A stretch of 33,757 bases of DNA from Candidatus Poribacteria bacterium (GTDB taxonomy: Bacteria > Poribacteria > WGA-4E > WGA-3G). The translations under genes were made by a program, and so were the position numbers. The stretch spans positions 1 through 33,757 of the forward strand of contig JAJEJA010000099.1 in assembly GCA_022828145.1 (NCBI GenBank). The letters are read 5' to 3'. Below the pieces are notes generated by a model. That model had not been told where the DNA came from. It saw nothing but the letters and a program-made list of their open reading frames with translations, and ran no database searches. This document shows positions 7,120-16,158 of this stretch, piece after piece. Each line of letters begins with the position of its first letter. Position 1 is the first letter of the stretch.

Positions 7120-10011
7120 ATGAAAAACACATTTCTTAATGGAAAAACACTATTTATCTTATCGGTCCTTAGTATATGTTTTGGATTTACAGCAATGAGT
7201 TACGGTCAAGCAACCGTTGTTTCTGTGAATCCTGTGACAATGGAATCCCCAGCAGTCGGGGAACAATTTACAGTCAGTATTGATATAACTAACGGAAGAA
7301 ATGTCTCTGGCTACCAAGTGACCATTAACTTCGATCCAACTGCACTTAAATATGTCTCAAATGCGAATGCTAACTACTTACCCGCCGGAGCCTTAACAGT
7401 TCAACCGGTAATAACCAATAACAGTGTCACAATCGCGGCACTTGCCGCTGGCGCAACTGCCCCGGACAGCGATGGTACGCTTGCTACAGTCGTTTTTGAG
7501 GTAATTGCAGAAAAAGCGTCCTCTATTGAACTGACAAGTATCAGACTTGTTGATACCAATGCTAATCAGTTGGCAGTTACTGCTGAAGATGGTATGGTTA
7601 CCGTCCCCGTTATTCAGAATCCAAACTCTCTGGCAGTAGCCGATGTTGTTCTAATTATTGACAGTTCAGGGAGTATGGCTGATAATGACCCAAATGACTT
7701 ACGCAAGACTGCAGCCAAGTTTTTTATTGACTTAGCTGACCCACTAATTCAAATTGCGATCGTAGATTTTAACGGATCTGCCAAAACGTATGCAGAGCTG
7801 ACTTTTGCTGATAGTGCCGGAAAAAGCCAGTTAAAGAGTGCTGTTGACAGAATTGACTCTGGTGGAGGGACAGATATAGGCGAAGGACTTGCGTTAGGAT
7901 ACCGTCTTCTGTCTGCCTCTTCATCACCTGATGCAAGAAAGGCAGCAGTACTGCTAACCGATGGTCAAGATAGCGGTTTTAATCCGACTTCAAGTTATGT
8001 ACAAAACTACGTCGCACAAGGCTGGACCGTATACACGGTCGGGTTACTGAACGACGTTGACAGGCGGTTACTTGAAGATATTGCAGAATCCACTCCAGAA
8101 GGTGAATATTTTCCTGTCTCTTTGGAAAATGTACAGACAATTTACAACAGAATATTTGCAAGCGTTACGAGGAAAACAATCTTATTGAACACTATTGGAT
8201 ATATCAATCAAAACCAGCAGATTACTAAAAAGTTTGTCCTTGATGGCTCGGTTGAACAGATAGTGTCATCCGCGAATTGGCAGGGAAGTACGATACAGTT
8301 AGTACTCATTGATCCCAATGGTGTAGAGATAACACCTCAGGATGCCGCTGCGAATCCCAACATTACCTATCAAGCTGCCCCGACAAATGCTATCTATACA
8401 GTTGAAAACCCAATGCCAGGGGAGTGGGGCTTGCAGGCAACTGGCACAGACATTCCACCAGGGGGTGAACAATACAACCTCATTGTAGCTGCAACATCGG
8501 ATTTCGTTATCAATCTACTTAGCTTTGAACCGAGCTACGTGATAGGTGATACCCTTCGTATCGGTATTCGCGCACGGAGTAAAAACGGGCAAAACGTTGA
8601 ACCGGTATTAGGCGCGACCACCACTGCAGAAATAGTCCGTCCAGATGGACGTATCGATTCGCTTGACCTGCTTGATGTTACGAGCGACGGTACCTATGTT
8701 AACGAATACACTGGAGTAGATATAGAGGGAACATACCTCATCCGTGCTACTGTACAAAACGGTTTTTCTCGTGAAATACAGGAACAGATTGTCGTGGGAG
8801 ACATCACGAATGTTTTCATTGACGGAAGCACGTTAACACCCGCTGCTGGAGCGACTCTCGACCTGTCACCAAACGTTATTAGTGCAGTCATCTCAGGACC
8901 CGCAGGCGGAATTGATAGCAATTCAATTGTACTGCAGGTTGATGGTACAACTGTTACACACGGTTATGATGCGGTAAATCAACTTGTTTTATTCCGTCCT
9001 CCAAGTTTATCAGCCGGCACACATACAGTAAAACTGAGTGTCAACAATAACCTTGAGACAACATGGGAGTTTAGCGTAACTGTCCCAGAATCACGTTTTC
9101 ATCTATTGTTAGACCCAGGACTCAACGTAGTGTCCTTACCCCTGATGCAGCGAGAACCTTACACCGCGAAATCCTTCAGCGAGTTGTTAGGCGCGACGGT
9201 TATCATCAGACACGACTCAGCATCGCAGGCATACATCGCTTACGTCGCTGCAGACGCTACCACTACCGATGAAGGTTTCGCAATTGAAGGTGGACGCGGG
9301 TACATTGTTAATACCCCTACAACAACAGCAATAACTTTCATTGGAACAGCCTGGTCAAATCAACCGGTTACTCTTATTAGATCCCCTAGTCTCCGGCACC
9401 CTGTAATTGCTTGGGCTTTCGTTCTCAGTAGTGATGTGCGTGGGATGGAACCCGACACATCTTATATTGTCACAGCAAAAAATCTTCGCACCGGTGCCGT
9501 GGTAACTGAAGATATTTCTATCGGTCAGAGAAGTTCCAGTGCCGTATGGGCAGATATGAATCGCAAAAGCGTTGTCCAAGCGGATGACATAGTTGAGATT
9601 ACACTACATGACAAGCTTGGAAATATCGTCTCAGGTCCCTTCCAGCAAAAGGTATCAACGACAGATATCCAAAACGCTTATATGAGAATCCAGATGGCGG
9701 TAGGAAATGTGCGTCCGAAAGATACGATTTTGGCACAGAACTACCCGAATCCGTTTAATCCTGAAACATGGATTCCATATCAGTTGAGCAAACCTGCTAA
9801 AGTATCAATTCAGATATATGATAATAGCGGGCACTTGATTCGGACATTGGATGTAGGTTTAAAGTCAGCAGGTATATATATGTCACCTTCACAAGCAGCG
9901 TATTGGGATGGTAAAAATAACATAGGGGAGCGAGTAGCAAGCGGTATTTATTATTATACCCTTGAGACCGCTGAATTTACCGCCACGCGCAAGATGGTAA
10001 TTCTGAAGTAA
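7120..10011 (+). CDS. Secreted cohesin-like/von Willebrand factor A protein with sorting tail
   Basis: The 963-residue protein has a good AAAGGAG site before its ATG and a signal peptide (about 1-29, cleavage after YGQ or SYG). Residues 31-165 form a cohesin-like beta-sandwich. Residues 174-350 are a von Willebrand factor A domain with an intact metal-ion-dependent adhesion site: D181, S183 and S185 in DSSGS, T251 in GGGTD, and D281 in LLTDGQD. Then follow beta-rich Ig-like regions (about 350-660), a further ~200-residue beta-rich segment, and the sorting tail (about 869-963, ending KMVILK). There is no dockerin, unlike its neighbours, so it is a candidate scaffold partner. Intact MIDAS residues suggest cation-dependent adhesion. 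A strong terminator follows. Confidence 0.88.
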   Translation: MKNTFLNGKTLFILSVLSICFGFTAMSYGQATVVSVNPVTMESPAVGEQFTVSIDITNGRNVSGYQVTINFDPTALKYVSNANANYLPAGALTVQPVITNNSVTIAALAAGATAPDSDGTLATVVFEVIAEKASSIELTSIRLVDTNANQLAVTAEDGMVTVPVIQNPNSLAVADVVLIIDSSGSMADNDPNDLRKTAAKFFIDLADPLIQIAIVDFNGSAKTYAELTFADSAGKSQLKSAVDRIDSGGGTDIGEGLALGYRLLSASSSPDARKAAVLLTDGQDSGFNPTSSYVQNYVAQGWTVYTVGLLNDVDRRLLEDIAESTPEGEYFPVSLENVQTIYNRIFASVTRKTILLNTIGYINQNQQITKKFVLDGSVEQIVSSANWQGSTIQLVLIDPNGVEITPQDAAANPNITYQAAPTNAIYTVENPMPGEWGLQATGTDIPPGGEQYNLIVAATSDFVINLLSFEPSYVIGDTLRIGIRARSKNGQNVEPVLGATTTAEIVRPDGRIDSLDLLDVTSDGTYVNEYTGVDIEGTYLIRATVQNGFSREIQEQIVVGDITNVFIDGSTLTPAAGATLDLSPNVISAVISGPAGGIDSNSIVLQVDGTTVTHGYDAVNQLVLFRPPSLSAGTHTVKLSVNNNLETTWEFSVTVPESRFHLLLDPGLNVVSLPLMQREPYTAKSFSELLGATVIIRHDSASQAYIAYVAADATTTDEGFAIEGGRGYIVNTPTTTAITFIGTAWSNQPVTLIRSPSLRHPVIAWAFVLSSDVRGMEPDTSYIVTAKNLRTGAVVTEDISIGQRSSSAVWADMNRKSVVQADDIVEITLHDKLGNIVSGPFQQKVSTTDIQNAYMRIQMAVGNVRPKDTILAQNYPNPFNPETWIPYQLSKPAKVSIQIYDNSGHLIRTLDVGLKSAGIYMSPSQAAYWDGKNNIGERVASGIYYYTLETAEFTATRKMVILK

Positions 10012-10029
10012 CTTATCGATTCTATTTCT

Positions 10030-10061
10030 AAAACGTCCCGATTCACTGTTCGGGACGTTTT
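10030..10061 (+). terminator. Rho-independent terminator
   Basis: A perfect 12-bp stem (10030-10041 pairing with 10050-10061, core acgtcccga) has an 8-base loop and ends in TTTT. It is symmetric, so it could act in both directions, but both flanking genes are on the + strand. It separates the vWA gene from the protease gene. Confidence 0.85.
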
Positions 10062-10107
10062 AGCAACCTATAGGACGGGTTACGATTTCAAACTAAAGGA
10101 GTATGCT

Positions 10108-13100
10108 TTGAAAAACGTTGCTCAGTTAATTCTCAGTTTTAGCATCATAATTCTTATGATGCTGGTGGCAGGCATAAGAGATACTAACCCCGATTCGGTT
10201 GACACTTCTACAATCACAGATGGAATCTTACGGAGCAGAACAGCTTTTACTGCTGTTGATCAAGAAATCGAAAGCCATTTAAAAATCAGTGAACTTTCTG
10301 AACGACACCTAAAGAAATTCCGCAGTCCAGTGTTGATGAAAATCAGGACTGCCATTCACTATCAGCTACGACAACAATATGGTAGGATTGTGAATACTGT
10401 AGATTTTGGAATTCAAACAGGAACAAGTTCATCACAGAGTCAAAGTCCTTCAATAAATCAGAACAATCGCACTCCCAAACTGCATGCTGCAGCCTCAAAA
10501 ATTATCGCTGATTTTATCAACGATGGTCATATATCTGTCATCATTATGTCAGATGCTCCCATTGGCTTCGGTGAAGTGAATGTGCTTCAAGGATTACGGG
10601 GTAAGCTACGTTATAACTATGAATCTATTAACGGTGCGTGTGTTTCTGTTCCTATTAAAAACCTTTCTGCTTTGGTTATATGTCCATTCATTTTGGAAAT
10701 ATGGTCCGATAGTAAAGGATCTTTAGAATTAGCTGACAGTGTTCCGAAAATCGGTGCGGATAAGGTACATAATCCTCGTCCTGCTGGTCTTGGTGTGACA
10801 GGGGAAGGTGTGACTGTCGCTGTGGTTGACGGGGGAATTACAAATACGCATCCAGAAGAATTTGGAAATCGAATTGTGGATACGAGAGGTGTATTAGTTT
10901 CAAGTGGACAAGATCAGGACAAATCCATTCCGGATCATGGCACCCATGTAGCTGGCATTATTGGTGCCGCTAACAATAATAAGGGTGTAACTGGTGTTGC
11001 GCCAAGTGTCAATTTGCTTGATGCTACATATTATATTGATGGTTGGTTACGGATAGATGACAAATTGACTGGTGAAGGTAATTATGGAGATGCCATGGAT
11101 GCAATTAAATGGGCTTCTAATACAAATACATTTCCACTTATTCCAGATATACTAATAAATGCAAATCAGAAAGCTGATGTTATTAATATGAGTCTGGGAT
11201 GGGATCCCTGGGAGTACGGTCGAAATGGTGATGACACTATGAGTAAAACGATCGATGAAGTCGTAAGCGATGGGATAGTCTTTGTTAAGTCTGCCGGCAA
11301 CTCAGCGAAAAAACGGGATAGCGGCAATGTCTCACCTACTCAACTCAATTCAGAAAAGACTACATTTAGAATTCTTATATCCGGTAAAGTTGTAGTTACA
11401 CTATCTTGGGATACAGAAGCAAATGATTTAGACCTGGTAATTCTGGACTCGTCTGGAAGTGAAATAATATACGAGTCGAGAACTAATACGGACCCTCAGG
11501 ATCCAAAGTCCTCAACTGGAATAAAAACACAATACGGTACACTTTATGAGCAGGTAACATTTGATGTGATAAGTCAGGATATGTACATACTCCAAGTTCA
11601 GGGGTACGACCTTCAAACCCCTCAAGCTTATGAAGTGTGGGTGAGTAGAATCGGTGAGTTTGACTCACCTGATTCCAACGGAACGGTAACCGTCCCTGGA
11701 TATAGTAAGAAAGCAATTACGGTTGGAGCTGTAGACAGTAGGAACGCTAAAGACAGTAGTATCTTTCTCGCTGATTTCTCAAGTCATGGATCTTCCAAAA
11801 CGGGTTTGATAAAACCAGATATTGTTGCACCGGGCGTATCTATTAAATCGACAATAACAGGAAATATGTATACTCGCTACCCCGGTACGAGTGTGGCTGC
11901 CCCGCATGTCACTGGTGTTGCAGCGTTGATTCTTGATGCAGTAGGGAAAGATAACCGTGGTGAATGGAATTTTAGTCCAGATGATGTTAAATTAGCAATC
12001 ATTCGTGGGGCAGAAGGTTTAAACGGGAGGAGTTACAAAAACCCCGACAATGTGTACGGTGCTGGACTCGTGAAAGCAGATACCATTATATTTGGCGGTA
12101 CAGTTTCACCAAATAAGAAATTACGCTTTCAAGTGGCACCCGATCTTCAGGATGTAAAAGCTGCAATCTCGTGGCAAAACACATCGGACAATTTAGACCT
12201 TGTCCTTTCATCCGCCGATGGAACACCGCTTTTGGAATCGAAACAAACTGCAACAAATTACGAAAAAATTGAAGGTGTTCCGAGCACCTCACATAGCAGC
12301 CCTTACTATTTTGATGTGATTAATAGATCCAATGATTCCGTCGACTTTACCGGTGCTTCAACGCATCCGATCATACAGCTGACTGAAGAAGTACCTTATA
12401 CAACTCCGATCATACAGCTGACTGAAGAAATATCTCATACAACTCTTGTCACACAAGCACATACTATTTTAACCTTATCTTTTAATCCTAACCAAGGTAG
12501 CAATACGATCGCAGTTGGGAGTGCGGACAACCTTGTGCAATTGTGGAATACTGACACAGCGGCGCATCAGCGGACACTGCAAGGACACACAAATTATGTC
12601 CTCAGCGTAGCTTTCAGTCCCGATGGAAAAATACTGGCAAGTGGGGATGCAAATGGTACTGTGAGGATTTGGAACGCACATACAGGAAACCTAAATTACA
12701 CTTTACGGAGACATACGAAATCTGTCCTCAGTATTGCTTTTAGTCCCGATGGACAAACACTCGCAAGTGGAAGCCTTGACGGAACAATTCGGTTGTGGGA
12801 CCCGGCTACAGGTCAATCTAAGAGTGTTCTTACGGGGAACTTAGCACCTGTTCTCACTGTTGCTTTTAGTCCCGATAGAAATACGTTTGCGAGTGGAAAC
12901 TCGGACGGCACAATTCATCTATGGAACGTAAACCAAGAGAATATCCTACATACTTTCCGTGGGCACAAGGACTTTGTCCTTAGTGTAGCTTTCAACCATG
13001 ATGGAAGCGCACTTGCAAGTGGAAGTGCCGACAGCACAGTGCAAGTATGGAATACACTCACAAGAAACCTTGAACACACGCTCACAGAGCATACGGATTG

Positions 13101-13959
13101 GGTAAATAGCGTGGCATTCAGTCCCAGCCCTGGTAGTTGGACACTTGCGAGTGGAAGTAGCGATGGCACCGTACGCTTATGGGACCAAAACACTGGAACC
13201 CAGCACTCCCTTACTGAACATAAGAATAGTGTAGAAAGCATTTCTTTCAGTGCAGATGGAAATACACTTGCAAGTGGAAGTGCCGATGGAACAATACTGC
13301 TATGGGATCTCACGCAATCACCCTCGGGGCAGCCCACCCTTGGCATAGTCAAGGAAGATGTTAACGGAGATGGTGTCGTAAATATCTTAGATTTGGCAAT
13401 AGTTTCCTCGCTTTTCGGAACAACAGGAGATAATGATGCAGACGTCAACGAGGATGGTGTGGTAGATATTATAGATCTTGTTTTGGTCGCAAACGCTTTT
13501 GGGGATGTTGCAGGTGCACCCGCTATGCGACACCTTGCTTTTGAGTACCTAACCCTGCAACAGGTTTCAAAGTGGTTACAGGAAGCTAAGGCATTGAGAA
13601 AGGCAACACCCGAATTTCAGAGAGGAATTCTGGTGTTGGAACGTATCCTGGCAATGTTTGCACCGCAAGAGACTGCCTTATTGCCGAATTATCCAAACCC
13701 GTTTAATCCTGAGACGTGGATACCTTATCAATTAGCATCCCCTGCAGATGTGAGCATATCCATTTATGCCGCCGATGGGAAATTGGTGCGGATATTGGAT
13801 TTAGGGAATCAGGTAGTCGGTATCTACAAATCTCGGAACCGTGCAGCGTGCTGGGATGGTAAAAATGCGTTGGGTGAACCCGTGGCGAGTGGTGTGTATT
13901 TCTACACACTCACCGCCGGCGAGTTTACAGCAACGCGTAAAATGTTGATAACGAAGTAA
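10108..13959 (+). CDS. Secreted subtilisin-like serine protease with WD40 propeller, dockerin and sorting tail
   Basis: The 1283-residue protein starts at TTG, 7 bases after AAAGGAG; the only nearby ATG (10103) runs at once into a stop. A signal peptide or anchor covers about residues 5-22. The S8 peptidase triad is complete: D241 (AVVDGG), H277 (DHGTHVAG) and S595 (GTSVAAPH), with oxyanion N398 (SAGNS). A beta-sandwich resembling a PPC domain is inserted between N398 and S595 (about 410-515), and a second one follows the catalytic domain (about 660-745). Residues 784-1067 contain seven WD40 repeats, a full propeller. Two dockerin F-hands (about 1084-1135) and the sorting tail (about 1189-1283, ending KMLITK) complete it. 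The tail has RAACWDG where its relatives have RAAYWDG. Surface proteolysis aimed by the propeller is inferred. Confidence 0.92.
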   Translation: MKNVAQLILSFSIIILMMLVAGIRDTNPDSVDTSTITDGILRSRTAFTAVDQEIESHLKISELSERHLKKFRSPVLMKIRTAIHYQLRQQYGRIVNTVDFGIQTGTSSSQSQSPSINQNNRTPKLHAAASKIIADFINDGHISVIIMSDAPIGFGEVNVLQGLRGKLRYNYESINGACVSVPIKNLSALVICPFILEIWSDSKGSLELADSVPKIGADKVHNPRPAGLGVTGEGVTVAVVDGGITNTHPEEFGNRIVDTRGVLVSSGQDQDKSIPDHGTHVAGIIGAANNNKGVTGVAPSVNLLDATYYIDGWLRIDDKLTGEGNYGDAMDAIKWASNTNTFPLIPDILINANQKADVINMSLGWDPWEYGRNGDDTMSKTIDEVVSDGIVFVKSAGNSAKKRDSGNVSPTQLNSEKTTFRILISGKVVVTLSWDTEANDLDLVILDSSGSEIIYESRTNTDPQDPKSSTGIKTQYGTLYEQVTFDVISQDMYILQVQGYDLQTPQAYEVWVSRIGEFDSPDSNGTVTVPGYSKKAITVGAVDSRNAKDSSIFLADFSSHGSSKTGLIKPDIVAPGVSIKSTITGNMYTRYPGTSVAAPHVTGVAALILDAVGKDNRGEWNFSPDDVKLAIIRGAEGLNGRSYKNPDNVYGAGLVKADTIIFGGTVSPNKKLRFQVAPDLQDVKAAISWQNTSDNLDLVLSSADGTPLLESKQTATNYEKIEGVPSTSHSSPYYFDVINRSNDSVDFTGASTHPIIQLTEEVPYTTPIIQLTEEISHTTLVTQAHTILTLSFNPNQGSNTIAVGSADNLVQLWNTDTAAHQRTLQGHTNYVLSVAFSPDGKILASGDANGTVRIWNAHTGNLNYTLRRHTKSVLSIAFSPDGQTLASGSLDGTIRLWDPATGQSKSVLTGNLAPVLTVAFSPDRNTFASGNSDGTIHLWNVNQENILHTFRGHKDFVLSVAFNHDGSALASGSADSTVQVWNTLTRNLEHTLTEHTDWVNSVAFSPSPGSWTLASGSSDGTVRLWDQNTGTQHSLTEHKNSVESISFSADGNTLASGSADGTILLWDLTQSPSGQPTLGIVKEDVNGDGVVNILDLAIVSSLFGTTGDNDADVNEDGVVDIIDLVLVANAFGDVAGAPAMRHLAFEYLTLQQVSKWLQEAKALRKATPEFQRGILVLERILAMFAPQETALLPNYPNPFNPETWIPYQLASPADVSISIYAADGKLVRILDLGNQVVGIYKSRNRAACWDGKNALGEPVASGVYFYTLTAGEFTATRKMLITK
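12368..12445 (+). repeat. Two tandem 39-bp units in the protease gene
   Basis: Units 12368-12406 and 12407-12445 encode PIIQLTEEVPYTT and PIIQLTEEISHTT. The duplication is in frame and forms the linker between the protease part and the WD40 propeller. Confidence 0.9.
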
Positions 13960-13998
13960 TTGTCTGAACCAGGATTTACAGGTTCAGGCAAGTGCCAG

Positions 13999-14034
13999 GA
14001 TATGATACTTTAGTGACAAAAACTTTACACACCC
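13999..14034 (+). repeat. Terminal-repeat-like sequence (ttagtgacaaaaacttt)
   Basis: The stretch tagtgacaaaaactttacac plus accc is identical at 24514-24537, where it directly follows a transposase remnant. It probably is one end of an insertion-sequence family. Confidence 0.75.
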
Positions 14035-14066
14035 ATATTTCAATATTTCAATATTTCAATTTTAAC

Positions 14067-14095
14067 TTGACAAATATATGTATCTATGATATAAT
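14067..14095 (+). promoter_or_regulatory. Consensus sigma-70 promoter without an obvious gene
   Basis: TTGACA (14067-14072) and TATAAT (14090-14095) are both perfect matches, separated by the optimal 17 bases. Predicted start is about 14102. The next open reading frame with a ribosome-binding site begins 312 bases later at 14414. Confidence 0.7.
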
Positions 14096-14215
14096 AGACA
14101 ACTTGCCACCGACGATGATGTAACTGACCCAAAACCCCCTTCCGCACCCATCTATGTAACTGGCTTCTCCTCCGCGATTCAGACATATAAAGTGAAAATT
14201 GTGGGATTTGCTATG

Positions 14216-14285
14216 CTCTTAATAGTAGTAGGCACTCTCCGAGTGCTGTCTCATCTGATAAGGGGAGAAAATAATTACACACCCC
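14216..14285 (+). repeat. Repeat with GCACTC-TCC-GAGTGC hairpin
   Basis: The first 31 bases (14216-14246) are the exact reverse complement of 23586-23616, and similarity continues to about 14285 (tctga, aata, acacc). Inside is a 6-bp stem with a 3-base loop. Probably a non-autonomous mobile repeat. Confidence 0.75.
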
Positions 14286-14413
14286 AATGAAAGGGAGAAT
14301 GGCACAATCTGGATGCATGTGCTACAGTGTGTTTTGGCGTGCATGATTAAGACTTAGACAAAAACTCTATATACCTTTCTATCATACAAAATCTTATAGT
14401 AGGAGAACCGAGA

Positions 14414-14653
14414 GTGCAAAACTTTAACCGGATAACCTTTGATCCAAATGTAATGGGTGGAAAAGCCTGCATCCGTGGTATGCGGGTTACCGTCGGAACC
14501 GTTGTTGGATTGGTTGCATCAGGGTATTCCAATACTGATATACTAAAAGCCTATCCTTATTTGGAAGAAGAAGATATCCAGCAATCTTTGTCCTATGCAG
14601 CTTGGAAAGTTCAAGAAATTGAGGCGCCATTAAACATTTATGAAGGTAATTAA
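14414..14653 (+). CDS. DUF433-family antitoxin-like protein, orphan
   Basis: The 79-residue protein starts at GTG with AGGAG at 14401-14405. It matches the DUF433 (VapB45-like) pattern throughout: TFDPNVMGGKACIRGMRVTV, then VASGYSNTDILKAYPYLEEEDI and SYAAWK. Members are small winged-helix-like DNA-binding proteins, usually encoded just before a PIN-like toxin of the DUF5615/VapC45 group with overlapping ends. Here an ATG at 14640 overlaps the end of the gene in the expected way but opens only a 12-codon frame starting MKVIKAY. The convergent sulfatase gene then occupies the space. The stop codon TAA (14651-14653) overlaps the sulfatase stop on the other strand. The antitoxin therefore looks like the survivor of a broken pair. 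Confidence 0.85.
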   Translation: MQNFNRITFDPNVMGGKACIRGMRVTVGTVVGLVASGYSNTDILKAYPYLEEEDIQQSLSYAAWKVQEIEAPLNIYEGN

Positions 14654-16125
14654 AGCCTACTGTGTCCTTCCTCCATGAACTTCTCCAATAAGCCTGTCAG
14701 ACCTTCCACTATCTCAGGATGACTTTCCCACAGATCGTTTGTCTCATAAGGATCGTCATAGATTTGGTAAAGCTGCCCGGGTGATTCCGGTTTCGGTCCG
14801 CCATCACTCGGTGGCGGCCAACCACCTGAGCCTTGTGTGCCAATAATCAACTTCCACTCTCCATGTCGTATTGAAAAAACACCATTACTGGAATGATGCA
14901 CGATCGCTTCTCGTAACGGTTTGTCTGTCTTCTCACCTAACAGTGCTGGCAGAATGTTACAACTATCTTGTGCTGCATCGTCCGGTACATCCACGTCAAC
15001 AATCGCAGCACACGTTTCCATCAGATCAGTCAGGCAGACCAATGCATCCGATTCCGTATTCGGTTCAATGACACCGTTCCAACGTGCAATGAATGGTTCA
15101 CGATGTCCACCTTCCCAGATATGTGCCTTGTATCCTCGCCAATCACCACAAGATTTGTGTCCATATAGGTTATACGGCATCGGACCCTTACCACCTTGCA
15201 CACGGTCACCTGGCAGTGCACCGTTATCACTTGTGACGAAAATGAGCGTATCCTCCGTTTTTCCTACGCGGTCTAATGCATCCATCACTTCACCGACCAT
15301 CCAGTCAACTAACCAGACGAGATCACCACGCGGCCCAGCATCACTCTGACCCCGAGCAAATTCCGGAACGACCTCCTCTACGCAAGGTTCATGCGGTGCT
15401 GAAGGTGTCATATAGAGAAAAAACGGATTATCAGCATCAGCTTGCGATTCTATATACGCAACAGATTTTTGGGCAATGATCGGATCAGCATTCTTGTGAT
15501 GCCAACTGGGGGCTGACATCCCTGGACGACCCGTAAAATCCGGTCTCTCACGATATTCACTCGGTATTTCAACGAATGTATCATCTTCAATGAACCCATA
15601 AGGAGGCTGACACGTTGGACATCCGGACGTGCCATAGAAATAGTCAAATCCGATCTCTATAGGACCCCCCGTTACAGGTGCGTGGAAATCAATATTTTCT
15701 TCTAATTCACGTTTGGCATTTCCCCATGGTAGCGGTGCATCAAAATCGTAGTCGTATCCCGGTTTAGTGGAAAATCCGAGTCCTAAATGCCACTTGCCGA
15801 CACATGCGGTGTCGTAACCAGCATCTTTCAGCAAACCAGCAACCGTCAGACGGTCGGTTTCAATTAATGGGGGTTCATATCCGTAGAGGACACCCCGTTT
15901 GAGACGACTACGCCAGCAATATCTACCTGTGAGGACACCATAACGTGTTGGTGTACAAACCGCGGATGGGGAATGTGCATCAGTAAACCGAATGCCTTCC
16001 TCAGCGAGTTGATCCATATTGGGGGTAGGAATTTTTGATTCGGGGTTATAACAGCCGACATCACCATAACCCATATCGTCTGCCATAATAAATACAATGT
16101 TCGGTCGTTTCTGTTTATTGTCCAT
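14650..16125 (-). CDS. Sulfatase (arylsulfatase family)
   Basis: This 491-residue enzyme should hydrolyse sulfate esters, probably on carbohydrates. The metal-binding aspartates lie in NIVFIMADDMGYGD (residues 9-22). The formylglycine-forming motif C-T-P-T-R is at 57-61 (Cys57), within SPSAVCTPTRYGVLTGR. Other sulfatase signatures are GKWHLG and TSDNGALPGD. No signal peptide is seen, so it is probably cytoplasmic, or the start is further upstream; the chosen ATG begins MDNKQKRPNIVF, typical for leaderless members. It requires a formylglycine-generating enzyme from elsewhere. It is the last gene of a minus-strand cluster behind the RDD-PspA gene (33-base gap), and its stop codon overlaps that of the DUF433 gene on the + strand. 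Confidence 0.93.
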   Translation of the reverse strand: MDNKQKRPNIVFIMADDMGYGDVGCYNPESKIPTPNMDQLAEEGIRFTDAHSPSAVCTPTRYGVLTGRYCWRSRLKRGVLYGYEPPLIETDRLTVAGLLKDAGYDTACVGKWHLGLGFSTKPGYDYDFDAPLPWGNAKRELEENIDFHAPVTGGPIEIGFDYFYGTSGCPTCQPPYGFIEDDTFVEIPSEYRERPDFTGRPGMSAPSWHHKNADPIIAQKSVAYIESQADADNPFFLYMTPSAPHEPCVEEVVPEFARGQSDAGPRGDLVWLVDWMVGEVMDALDRVGKTEDTLIFVTSDNGALPGDRVQGGKGPMPYNLYGHKSCGDWRGYKAHIWEGGHREPFIARWNGVIEPNTESDALVCLTDLMETCAAIVDVDVPDDAAQDSCNILPALLGEKTDKPLREAIVHHSSNGVFSIRHGEWKLIIGTQGSGGWPPPSDGGPKPESPGQLYQIYDDPYETNDLWESHPEIVEGLTGLLEKFMEEGHSRL

Positions 16126-16158
16126 ATTACACCATAGAGATAACGGTTACATTCCTTC

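Larger units (their letters stand above)
13960..14413. other. Intergenic region with mobile-element-like repeats and an orphan promoter
   Basis: No gene is visible in these 454 bases. They hold an inverted copy of the atcctgtaaatcctgg repeat (13962-13987, which folds as a 7-bp stem ctgaacc/ggttcag), a terminal-repeat-like stretch (13999-14034), three direct aatatttca units (14041-14059), a consensus promoter (14067-14095), a stretch shared with 23671-23693 (14171-14187) and a further repeat copy (14216-14285). Confidence 0.75.
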
